Source: an uncultured Bacteroidales bacterium
Lineage (GTDB): Bacteria > Bacteroidota > Bacteroidia > Bacteroidales > UBA932
Length of the DNA stretch: 64,000 nt
Direction of reading: 5' to 3'
Assembly (NCBI GenBank): GCA_944323505.1
Contig: CALUST010000007.1
Coordinates: 108,850 to 172,849 of the forward strand
The number at the start of each line of letters is the position of its first letter. The stretch's first letter is position 1. A program made the translations under genes and the position numbers. Under the pieces are notes generated by a model. That model saw only the letters and a program-made list of their open reading frames with translations, was not told the DNA's origin and did not search any database. Positions 34,280 to 43,900 of the stretch are shown here, one piece after another.

Positions 34280-36304
34280 ATGACGGTTATGAAAAATAAG
34301 GAGACCGAAATGATTTATGACAGGGACCCGTGGCTGATGCCATATAAGGATGCCATAGATGCAAGGCACAGGAGAATCCTTGCCGAAAAGGAAAGGATCG
34401 CAGGCGACGGAAAATTGGCAGATGCCGTGAACAACCATCTGTATTACGGCATGCACCGTTGTGCGGACGGGTCCTGGGTGTTCAGGGAGTGGGCACCGGA
34501 TGCTACCAAGATCTATCTTATCGGCGAGTCCAATAACTGGAGAAGGACGGAGTCCTATGCACTTCATCCGATAGGGAACAGCAACTGGGAAATCCGCCTG
34601 GAGCCGATGTTCCTCACACACGGGGAATTGTACAAACTCTATATCGAGTGGCCGGGAGGCGGCGGGGAAAGGCTGCCGGCATATACCACGCGGGCTGTCC
34701 AGGATCCCGAGACCAAGTTGTTCTGTGCCCAGGTATGGGCTCCCGAGAAGCCGTACAAGTGGAAGCACCGCCGTCCCGGAAGGCGGGAGCATCCCCTTAT
34801 CTATGAATGTCATATAGGGATGAGTTCGGAAGAGGAGAAAGTATCCACTTTCAATGAGTTCCGGGAGAATGTCCTGCCGTATGTCAAGAGTCTCGGTTAT
34901 GACACTCTGCAGATAATGGCTCTCCAGGAGCATCCGTATTACGGGTCGTTCGGATACCAGGTGTCGAATTTCTATGCGTTGAGTTCCAGATTCGGCACGC
35001 CGGAGGATTTCAAGGCTCTTGTGGATGCAGCCCACGCGGACGGCATTGCGGTGGTCATGGACATTGTGCATTCGCATTCCGTCGACAATGAACTCGAGGG
35101 GCTGAGCCGGTTTGACGGTAAGGAGGACCTGTATTTCTATTCAGGCAGCCGCGGAAGACATCCGGCATGGGGGTCGAGATGCTTCAATTACGGGAAGTAT
35201 GAGACTATCGCATTCCTGCTCTCCAACTGCAAATTCTGGATGGAGCAATATCATATTGACGGATTCCGGTTTGACGGTGTGACCAGCATGCTGTATTGGG
35301 ATCACGGTCTCGGAAAGGATTTTGTCGGCTATGACAATTATTTCAACGGAGGCGTGGACGAGTCGGCGGTGACTTATCTCGCCCTTGCGAACATGCTCGT
35401 CAAGGAACTGAATCCGGATGCGTTCACGATTGCCGAGGATGTGAGCGGAATGGCGGGGCTCGCCGCTCCGTTTGAGCAGGGCGGTGTCGGATTTGATTTC
35501 CGCATGAGTATGGGCGTCGCCGACAACTGGATAAAATGGATAAAGACCCTCCCTGACGAGAAATGGAGCATGGGAGAGATGTGGTGGCAGCTCACCAACA
35601 AGCGGGCAGACGAGAAGACCATCAGTTATGCCGAATGCCACGACCAGGCTCTCGTCGGAGACAAGACCATCATTTTCCGGCTGATGGACAAGGAGATGTA
35701 TTTCCACATGGACAAGAATTCCTCGTCTCCGATTGTTGACAGGGGTATCGCCCTGCATAAGATGATAAGGCTGGTGACCATGGCTACGGCCGGTGACGGC
35801 TATCTGACTTTCATGGGCAACGAGTTCGGCCATCCGGAGTGGATTGACTTCCCGAGGGAGGGGAACGGGTGGTCCTACAAATATGCCAGGAGGCAATGGT
35901 CTCTTGCGGAGCCTGACTACCTAAGGTACAGGAATCTGCTTCTTTTTGACAAGGCCATGGTCTCTCTTGCGCATTCGGAGCGCATTTTTGACGGCAGACC
36001 TGAGCTCCTCGTGCAGGACGAAGAGAAAAAAATATTAGTATTCAAAAGAATAAATTGTATCTTTGCGCTCAATTTCAATGCGTCAGAGTCTTTTTCCGAT
36101 TACGGCTTCGCGGCCCCTGCCGGGAAATATGAGATGATGCTTGATACAGACGAGGAGGAATTCGACGGATTTTCACGGCTGAAGAAGGGTGAGATACATT
36201 TTTCTGTGCATGAGAAATCCGCAAACGGCGACCAGAGATACGAAGACACGTTGTATTTATATCTTCCGAGCCGCTGCGCAGTGGTTTTGAAGAAATTGGA
36301 TTGA
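34280..36304 (+). CDS. glgB: 1,4-alpha-glucan branching enzyme (GH13, eukaryote-like)
   Basis: Introduces alpha-1,6 branches into glycogen. An N-terminal CBM48 (WVFREWAPDATKIYLIGESN) precedes the GH13 barrel: region I MDIVHSHS, region II GFRFDGVTSM with the nucleophile Asp, region III IAEDVSG with the acid Glu, region IV SYAECHDQALVGDKT. The last is the SHDQALVGDKT-type of eukaryotic branching enzymes (GH13_8), not the NHD of E. coli GlgB. A C-terminal beta domain closes it. 674 residues. Start candidates are 34280, 34289 and 34310. It is first of five genes for glycogen metabolism, 22 bases after xseB. Confidence 0.93.
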   Translation: MTVMKNKETEMIYDRDPWLMPYKDAIDARHRRILAEKERIAGDGKLADAVNNHLYYGMHRCADGSWVFREWAPDATKIYLIGESNNWRRTESYALHPIGNSNWEIRLEPMFLTHGELYKLYIEWPGGGGERLPAYTTRAVQDPETKLFCAQVWAPEKPYKWKHRRPGRREHPLIYECHIGMSSEEEKVSTFNEFRENVLPYVKSLGYDTLQIMALQEHPYYGSFGYQVSNFYALSSRFGTPEDFKALVDAAHADGIAVVMDIVHSHSVDNELEGLSRFDGKEDLYFYSGSRGRHPAWGSRCFNYGKYETIAFLLSNCKFWMEQYHIDGFRFDGVTSMLYWDHGLGKDFVGYDNYFNGGVDESAVTYLALANMLVKELNPDAFTIAEDVSGMAGLAAPFEQGGVGFDFRMSMGVADNWIKWIKTLPDEKWSMGEMWWQLTNKRADEKTISYAECHDQALVGDKTIIFRLMDKEMYFHMDKNSSSPIVDRGIALHKMIRLVTMATAGDGYLTFMGNEFGHPEWIDFPREGNGWSYKYARRQWSLAEPDYLRYRNLLLFDKAMVSLAHSERIFDGRPELLVQDEEKKILVFKRINCIFALNFNASESFSDYGFAAPAGKYEMMLDTDEEEFDGFSRLKKGEIHFSVHEKSANGDQRYEDTLYLYLPSRCAVVLKKLD

Positions 36305-36326
36305 AAACAACATTAATATTATTGAT

Positions 36327-38267
36327 ATGGCTTTTCTAAAATTCAACAAGTCCGAGCTTGTCAATCTGGAATACTCGCTGAAAAGGGAGATTCTTTCCGC
36401 GAGCAAGACAGGGGCTTATTGCAACACGTCCATCGTGACCTGCAATACGCGACGCTACCACGGACTTCTTGCCGTACCTGTAGACAATTTCGGAGGCGGG
36501 AAATATGTCCTGCTTTCGTCTCTTGACGAGAGTCTCATCATGAACGGCAGGCAGTTCAATCTCGGCATCCATTGCTATGGGGATGTGTATGAGCCGAGAG
36601 GTCATAAGTATATCGTGGACTTTGATGCAGACCCGGAGCCTAAGATTGTCTACAAGGTGGGAGAGATCCTGTTCAGCAAGACAATCCTGATGGTGCCGGA
36701 CAGCGATCAGGTGATGATCAGGTATGACCTGCTTGAGGCGCCTATGAAGACAACTCTCATTCTCAAGCCTTTCCTGGCTTTCAGAAGCGTGCATAGTCTT
36801 ACGCACCAGAATCCGGAGGCCGACACTTCCTGCAAGGAGATTGTCGGAGGAGTGTCATTCCGGCTGTATGACGGATTCCCTGACTTGAATCTGCAGCTCA
36901 GCGGCAAGTCGTCTTTCAAATACATGCCTTACTGGTACAACGGCATAACTTATTCTGACGAGTTGAGAAGAGGTTTCGACTGCAAGGAGGACCTTTTCGT
37001 CCCGGGAACGTTTGTCACTGAACTGAAGCCTGGGGACTCAATCGTGTTCTCTGCATCTGTGAAGGCGGACAATCCTAAGCAGATGAAGAGGAAGTTCACC
37101 GATATAGTCCGCAAGGACGGTGAGATCAGGGACTATCATGACCTCCTTGTGCATGATGCCGATCTTCTGAAATGCAACCGTAACGGTCACGAGAGGATCA
37201 ATGCCGGATTCTCATGGCTTGAGACCGGGCTTCTGCGTGAGACGGTGGAGTCTCTCCCTGGACTTACCCTGTATGCCGGGGATAAAGGAGAGGACTTCGA
37301 GGAGATTCTTGACAATCTGGTCGCAGAGGAGCAGGACAGGCTTCTCCGCAGGACTACCCAGGTGGAGGCCCCTTTGAGACTGACGGATACCATCCAGCAG
37401 TATATCAATTATTGCGGGGACGAGAAACGCATCTGGACCAAATACGGCAAGCTGCTCAAGTCGATAATCGACAGTTACGCCCCGGGCAAGAGACGCGAGA
37501 TCACTATGCATCCTAACGGCCTGCTCTGGGCGCAGATGGACCGTGTCGCACTCTCCTGGATGAATGCCTATGTGGACGGGTACCCTGTCACGGAAAGGGC
37601 AGGCTATCAGGTGGAGACCAATGCGATGTGGTACAATGCGCTCTGCTTCGCTCTTGACATGGAGAAGAAGTACGGGGCCAAGAAGAGTTCGTTCGCCGCA
37701 CGCTGGAGTCATGTCCGCGATCTCGTCAAGGCCAATTTCCAGCCTGTCTTCTGGAATCCCGAACTCGGATATCTGGCAGACTACGTGGACAATAACGGCC
37801 AGAATATGGATGTCCGGCCGAACCAGTTGTTCGCCATCTGCCTTGACTATTCCCCTGTGGAGGACGAGGTCAAGTCAGAGGTGATATCAGTCATCAACAA
37901 TGAACTCGTGACACGCAGGGGCATCAGGACCCTTTCTCCGAGAAATTCCAAGTATAGAGGAGTATATGAAGGCTCACAGAAGGACAGGGACCTCGCATAT
38001 CATCAGGGTTGCGCATTCCCGTCTCTCCTCGGGCCGTATATCGATATCTGTTTCAAGATGGTGGGACCTTCATTCTACAACAAGGCCAAATATCTGACCG
38101 AAGGCTTCTACGATGACATCAACAAGCATGGTGTAGGTGCATTCTCCGAACTTTATGACGGGGATCCTCCTCACGAGGCTCATGGTGCCATATCGTCAGC
38201 CTGCAGTACTGCGGCACTTTTGAGGGTAGATTATCTGATGAACAAATATAAGGAGGAAAGAAGATGA
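36327..38267 (+). CDS. glycogen debranching enzyme (amylo-alpha-1,6-glucosidase, GH133)
   Basis: Cytosolic enzyme removing alpha-1,6 branches of glycogen. The N-terminal beta-rich GDE_N domain is marked by NTRRYHGLLAVPVDNFGGGK, and the (alpha/alpha)6 catalytic domain covers about residues 280-640, with LLWAQMDRVALSWMN, GYPVTERAGYQVETNAMW and GVGAFSELYDGDPPHEAHG. 646 residues fits bacterial GH133 enzymes, which lack the transferase half of the eukaryotic protein. It lies 22 bases after the branching enzyme gene and overlaps the GT4 gene by four bases. Confidence 0.92.
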   Translation: MAFLKFNKSELVNLEYSLKREILSASKTGAYCNTSIVTCNTRRYHGLLAVPVDNFGGGKYVLLSSLDESLIMNGRQFNLGIHCYGDVYEPRGHKYIVDFDADPEPKIVYKVGEILFSKTILMVPDSDQVMIRYDLLEAPMKTTLILKPFLAFRSVHSLTHQNPEADTSCKEIVGGVSFRLYDGFPDLNLQLSGKSSFKYMPYWYNGITYSDELRRGFDCKEDLFVPGTFVTELKPGDSIVFSASVKADNPKQMKRKFTDIVRKDGEIRDYHDLLVHDADLLKCNRNGHERINAGFSWLETGLLRETVESLPGLTLYAGDKGEDFEEILDNLVAEEQDRLLRRTTQVEAPLRLTDTIQQYINYCGDEKRIWTKYGKLLKSIIDSYAPGKRREITMHPNGLLWAQMDRVALSWMNAYVDGYPVTERAGYQVETNAMWYNALCFALDMEKKYGAKKSSFAARWSHVRDLVKANFQPVFWNPELGYLADYVDNNGQNMDVRPNQLFAICLDYSPVEDEVKSEVISVINNELVTRRGIRTLSPRNSKYRGVYEGSQKDRDLAYHQGCAFPSLLGPYIDICFKMVGPSFYNKAKYLTEGFYDDINKHGVGAFSELYDGDPPHEAHGAISSACSTAALLRVDYLMNKYKEERR

Positions 38268-39553
38268 AAGTCCTGATGTTCGGTTGGGAGTTCCCTCCTC
38301 ATATCGCAGGAGGTCTGGGAACCGCTTGTTACGGAATGACGAAAGGTCTTGCCTACAATGGTGTCGAAGTCCTTTTTGTGATGCCTTCGGCTTCGGGGGA
38401 CGAGGACCAGAGTGCAGTCAAGATAATAAATGCCAGTGATGTACCGATAGACACGGTATCCACCTCTGTCGATGAGTTTCTCGGCAAGGTGCAGTTCGTT
38501 CACATCGGCTCCAATATGGTGCCTTATGTCGACCCTGAGGATTTCACCAGAATGGTGGAGGAAGAGAGGGTCAAGCAGATCAAGAATTTCCGTGTCCAGT
38601 ACGGACAGAAATACAAATTCTCCGGCAAATACGGGGCAAACCTCATGGAGGAGGTGGCGAGATATGCAATGGTCGGAGCCACTATTGCCCTCCAGCACGC
38701 CGATGAGATAGATGTCATCCATGCCCATGACTGGCTGACATACCTCGCAGGTATTGCAGCCAAAAGGCTTACAGGCAAGCCTCTCGTAGTCCATGTCCAC
38801 GCCACGTCGTTCGACAGGAGCAGTGACGACCATATCGACACGAGGGTCTATGACCTGGAGAAGAAAGGCATGGAGGCCGCTGACAGGGTCATAGCAGTGA
38901 GTGACCTTACAAGAAACATCGTGATCAACAAGTACGGCATATCTCCTGACAAGGTGGTCACTGTCCACAATGCCGTGGATTTCAGCGGAAGGGAGAATAT
39001 GACTGTAGAAAGGGGAGTGAAGGACAAGGTGGTCACATTCCTCGGCAGGATCACATTCCAGAAAGGACCTGAGTACTTCATAGAGGCTGCTGCAAAAGTG
39101 CTGAAGAGATGCAGTCATGTGCGTTTCGTGATGGCCGGCAGCGGAGACATGATGAACAGGTGTATCCGCCATGTGGCACGTCTGGGAATCTCGGACAGGT
39201 TCCATTTCACGGGCTTCCTCAGAGGGGCGGATGTCCAGAAGATGTTCGCATTGTCGGACGTGTATATCATGCCGTCAGTGTCGGAGCCGTTCGGAATCTC
39301 CCCGCTTGAGGCTATGCGTACCAATGTGCCTTCGATCATCTCGAAGCAGTCAGGAGTCGCCGAGGTGCTGAAATATGCCATCAAGGTGGATTTCTGGGAT
39401 ATTGATGCTATGGCTGATGCCATATACGGTCTTCTCAACTATCCGGCACTTGCCGATATGGCGGCGCGCTGCGGATATGACGAGGTGAATGCGCTGAAAT
39501 GGAACAATGCAGCGTACAAGGTCAAGAAAGTTTACGAGTCAGTGATAAAATAA
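38264..39553 (+). CDS. GT4 family glycosyltransferase (glycogen synthase-like)
   Basis: Retaining GT-B glycosyltransferase. The N-terminal loop WEFPPHIAGGLGT is the KxGG-like sugar-nucleotide loop, HAHDWLT is in the first domain, and the C-terminal Rossmann domain has FLGRITFQKGPEYFI, GFLRGADVQ and the E-x7-E pair EPFGISPLEAM. 429 residues. It starts four bases inside the debranching-enzyme gene, so translation is coupled. Debranching enzyme, GT4 and GH57 as a trio is a common arrangement in Bacteroidota. It probably elongates alpha-1,4 glucan, but acceptor and donor (UDP- or ADP-glucose) are not shown by the sequence. Confidence 0.86.
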   Translation: MKVLMFGWEFPPHIAGGLGTACYGMTKGLAYNGVEVLFVMPSASGDEDQSAVKIINASDVPIDTVSTSVDEFLGKVQFVHIGSNMVPYVDPEDFTRMVEEERVKQIKNFRVQYGQKYKFSGKYGANLMEEVARYAMVGATIALQHADEIDVIHAHDWLTYLAGIAAKRLTGKPLVVHVHATSFDRSSDDHIDTRVYDLEKKGMEAADRVIAVSDLTRNIVINKYGISPDKVVTVHNAVDFSGRENMTVERGVKDKVVTFLGRITFQKGPEYFIEAAAKVLKRCSHVRFVMAGSGDMMNRCIRHVARLGISDRFHFTGFLRGADVQKMFALSDVYIMPSVSEPFGISPLEAMRTNVPSIISKQSGVAEVLKYAIKVDFWDIDAMADAIYGLLNYPALADMAARCGYDEVNALKWNNAAYKVKKVYESVIK

Positions 39554-39566
39554 AATCCTAAAAGAT

Positions 39567-40916
39567 ATGAAAAAGAGCATTTGTCTGTATTTTCAGGTTC
39601 ATCAGCCATGCAGATTGAGGTTATACAGATTTTTTGACATAGGGAAGGATTCCCATTACTATGACGATTTCGCCAACAGGACAATTCTCAGAAGGGTAGC
39701 CCAGAGATGTTATCTGCCGATGAATGCCCTCCTCCTTGAGATGATCAGGAGGTATAAGGGAGAATTCAAGGTGACTTTCTCGATTTCAGGCTCGGTCATA
39801 GAGCAGTTTGACAGATATGCCCCTGAGGTGCTTGAGAGTTTCAGGAAACTTGCTGATACGGGATGTGTCGAGTTCCTTTCGGAGACATACTATCATTCTC
39901 TTGCATCCATTGCGTCCCCTGACGAGTTCAAGCATCAGGTGCTGAAGCACAAGGAGACGATTGAGCATTATTTCGGTGTCACTCCTAAGGCGTTCAGAAA
40001 TACGGAACTCATCTATTCTGATGCCATAGGCGCGATGGTATATGATATGGGCTTCAAGACCATGCTTACAGAGGGCGCAAAACACGTGCTCGGCTGGAAG
40101 AGCCCGAACTATATATATTCAGGCGCAATGGCTCCGAAGCTCAAGCTCCTGCTCAAGAATTCATCCCTGAGTGATGACATCGCATTCAGATTCTCCGACA
40201 AGAGCTGGCCGGACTGGCCTCTGACAGGCGAGAAATATCTCGCATGGATCAAGGCTTCCGCACAGAATGACGAGATTGTCAACCTTTTCATGGATTACGA
40301 GACTTTCGGAGAGCATCAGAAAGCTCAGAGCGGGATATTCGATTTCATGAGGTATCTTCCGGACGTGGTGCTTAATGACGGCGAGTTCGAGTTTGTCACC
40401 CCGTCGCAGGCAGCCAAGAAACATTCATCTGTAGGCGTGCTCGATGTCCCTGATGCAATATCCTGGGCAGATGAGGAGAGGGATGTCACCGCATGGCTCG
40501 GAAACGAACTTCAGAATGACGCATTCAGGAAACTCTACAGTCTCGAAGAGAAACTATCTCTTGTGAACGATGAGGCTCTCTGGTCAGATTACGGCCATCT
40601 TCAGGAGAGCGACCATTTCTATTATATGTGTACAAAGTTCTTCTCAGACGGCGCAGTGCATAAATATTTCAACCCGTATGATACTCCGTATGAGGCATTT
40701 ATCAACTATATGAATGTCCTGAGCGATTTTATTTTGAGGGTGGATGATGCAATTTCCGTTTCAGATGCTAACTTTGCAGCTCCAAAAAAGGAGACGAAGG
40801 CAAGGACAAGGACTGCCAAAGCCGTGAAGGCCGCACCTGCAGCCAAGACAAAGTCCGCGAAGGCGGAGAAGCCTGCGGCTCCTAAGAAAAGAACAGTAAA
40901 AACCAAAAAACAGTAA
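39567..40916 (+). CDS. GH57 family alpha-amylase-like protein with Lys/Ala-rich tail
   Basis: GH57 glycoside hydrolase. Conserved blocks: FQVHQPCRLR at the N-terminus, FSISGSVIEQF, FLSETYYHSLAS with the nucleophile-region Glu, FRNTELIYSD, and FMDYETFGEHQ with the acid/base Asp. The catalytic barrel ends near residue 395. About 43 residues of low-complexity tail follow, made almost only of Lys, Ala, Thr, Arg and Pro, which is unlike the rest of the protein and resembles histone-H1-like tails. No signal peptide, so it acts on cytosolic glucan. The stop is directly followed by the ATG of the GT3-GT35 gene. Confidence 0.88.
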   Translation: MKKSICLYFQVHQPCRLRLYRFFDIGKDSHYYDDFANRTILRRVAQRCYLPMNALLLEMIRRYKGEFKVTFSISGSVIEQFDRYAPEVLESFRKLADTGCVEFLSETYYHSLASIASPDEFKHQVLKHKETIEHYFGVTPKAFRNTELIYSDAIGAMVYDMGFKTMLTEGAKHVLGWKSPNYIYSGAMAPKLKLLLKNSSLSDDIAFRFSDKSWPDWPLTGEKYLAWIKASAQNDEIVNLFMDYETFGEHQKAQSGIFDFMRYLPDVVLNDGEFEFVTPSQAAKKHSSVGVLDVPDAISWADEERDVTAWLGNELQNDAFRKLYSLEEKLSLVNDEALWSDYGHLQESDHFYYMCTKFFSDGAVHKYFNPYDTPYEAFINYMNVLSDFILRVDDAISVSDANFAAPKKETKARTRTAKAVKAAPAAKTKSAKAEKPAAPKKRTVKTKKQ

Positions 40917-43900
40917 ATGAGCAAGGAATTGATCAGACCGGATTACCTGTTTGAGATCAGTTGGGAAGTCTGCAATAAGGTAGGGGGCATATATACGGTC
41001 ATTGCGACCAAGTCCCTCTACCTTAAAAGCGAACTCAAGAGACATCATATACTGATCGGTCCTGATGTATGGATGGATACGGAAAGTAATCCGGATTTTA
41101 TTGAGGACCCGCATCTCTACAGCGCCTGGAGGGCACGTGCTGCTGCGGAAGGCCTGAGAATAAGGGTCGGCAAGTGGAATATCCCCGGCAAGCCGGTGGC
41201 CATACTTGTCAACTTCAAGCAATATATTACCCAGAAGGACAAGATTCTTACAGAGTTCTGGAAGAAGTTCGGTGTGGACTCGCTGACAGGGAACTGGGAT
41301 TACATAGAATCCGCACTTTTCGGGTTTGCCGCCGGAAAGGTGATAGAGAGTTTCTACAGATTCAATCTCAGCCCTTCTGACAAGGTCGTGGCCCAGTTCC
41401 ATGAATGGATGACAGGGGCCGGGCTTCTGTACATCAAAGGTACGGGGCTTCCTATCGCGACAGTATTCACTACCCATGCCACAGTCGTGGGACGTTGTCT
41501 TGCAGGCAACAATCTCCCTCTGTACGATGCTATGGGCGTATATAACGGAGATGCCAAGGCTCGTGACTTCAATGTCCTCGCAAGGCATTCGCTCGAGAAA
41601 CATTCGGCAGGCAATGCGGATGTGTTCACGACAGTCAGTGAGATCACTGCAGCGGAGTGCAAGCAGTTCCTTGAGAGGGATGTGGACATAGTCACTCCGA
41701 ACGGATTCGAGAACAGTTTCACGCCAAAGGATGATGAGGAGTACGAGACCAAGCGCAAGGCTGCGAGAGCACGTCTTGTGGAGGTCGCTGCCGCCATGTC
41801 CGGTGAGGCTGTCCCTGAGAATGCCGTTTTCATAGGGATAAGCGGAAGATACGAGTACAAGAACAAGGGTATCGATGTCTTCATCGATGCGCTTGACCGC
41901 CTGAACAAGTCTGACTTCGAAGGCAAGAGCATACAGGCGTTCATCATGATTCCGTCCGGGAACAACGGCATGGACAAGGAACTTGCCGCGAAACTTGCCG
42001 GGAACGGGTCTGACTACGTTACGAGGACGTCGCATTATCTGATGGATCCTGAGTATGACATCATCACCAGGAGACTGAACGAACTCAATTTCAGGAATGC
42101 CATAGGCGACAAGGTGAAAGTGTATTTCATCCCGTCATATCTCAACGGCAATGACGGCATATTCAACATGCCGTATTATGACCTTCTCGTCGGCCTTGAC
42201 CTGACATTGTTCCCGTCATATTACGAGCCGTGGGGATATACCCCTCTTGAGAGCCTTGCATTCAAGGTGCCTACCCTCACCACGACCCTTGCAGGGTTCG
42301 GACTCTGGGTACGCACGCATTACGGCAAGGAGCATCCGGGGATCTGCGTGGTGACACGTAATGACTCCAACTACAACAACGTTGTGGAGGATGTCGCAGG
42401 AAGGGTAAGGGAGATTGCCAGACTCACCAAGGAGACACGCAAGGTATATATGGACAACGCCAAGGAGGTGTCCGAGATTGCCTTGTGGGAGAATAACATC
42501 ATTTATTACAAGGAAGCCTATTCCAAGGCTTTGGAGAAAGTCATATCAGAAAAAGGAGCATTCCCTGAGGTAAGGGATGATAAATCGATGCAATATACGA
42601 AGATAGATGTAAACCAGCCGTCATGGAACAGCGTGTTCATCTCGCGCCATCTTCCGGACAGGCTGAAAGGATTGGAGATACTTTCAAGGAATCTCTGGTG
42701 GTGCTGGAACGAGTCTGCGAAGAACATATTCAGCCGTGTTGACCCTGCCGCCTGGAAGGCTTCAGGGGAGAACCCTATCGCCATGCTTGACATGGTAAGT
42801 CTCAAGAGATACAAGATGCTTGAGAACGATGAGGAATTCGTTGCGGCACTCGATGAGGTGATGAACGAGTTCAATGCCTACATGGCAATGAAGGCAGAGA
42901 GGACGAGCCCTTCCATCGCATATTTCTGTATGGAATACGGGCTTGACACCTCACTGAAGATATATTCCGGAGGTCTCGGGATACTTGCGGGAGACTACCT
43001 CAAGGAGACAAGCGACATGAACACCAATATGGTGGCTGTCGGACTTCTGTACCGTTACGGATATTTCACCCAGATACTTTCGTCACAGGGAGACCAGGTG
43101 GCAAAATACGATGCGCAGGACTTCATGAAGATCCCGGCATCGCCTGTAAGGGATGCCTCAGGCAACTGGATGGCAGTCAGTCTGGCCTTCCCTGGAAGAA
43201 ATCTCCATGCCAGGATGTGGAAGGTGGATGTAGGCCGTACCGAACTTTATCTTCTCGATACGGATTATGAGGAGAATCTGCCTGAGGACAGGTCCATCAC
43301 CCACCATCTCTATGGCGGCGACTGGGAGAACCGTCTGAAACAGGAACTCCTGTTGGGAATAGGCGGTATCCGTGCCCTCAGGAAGCTCGGACTCAATCCG
43401 GAAGTCTACCATTGCAATGAGGGACATGCGGCGTTCATCGGGCTTGAAAGGCTTTATGAATATATTTCAAGGGACAACCTTGACTTCCCTGAGGCTATGG
43501 AAGTGGTGAGGGCTTCATCTCTCTTCACAACCCATACCCCGGTGCCTGCAGGACACGACGCATTTGACGAAGGACTTCTCAGAAAATATATCGGCCACTA
43601 TCCTCAGCGTCTGAAGATAGACTGGCAGACGATGATGGGACTCGGCAAGATCAATGCAGCCGACCCTAACGAGAAATTCTCAATGAGTTATCTCGCTGCC
43701 AACATCTCCCAGGAGGTGAACGGCGTGTCATGGCTTCACGGCAAGGTGAGCCAGGAGATATTCTCCAAGATGTGGCCGGGCTATCTCCCGGAGGAACTCC
43801 ATGTAAGTTATGTGACCAACGGTGTGCATTATCCTACATGGGCTGCTCCTGAATGGAAGGAGATTCATTCCAAGGTATTCGGAGAAGAGTTCAAGACGCA

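Noticed and set aside
40761-42035. Reverse open frame of 424 codons across the GH57/GT3 junction
   Set aside because: Antisense to two well-identified genes, with no recognisable motif and a low-complexity end caused by the Lys/Ala tail.
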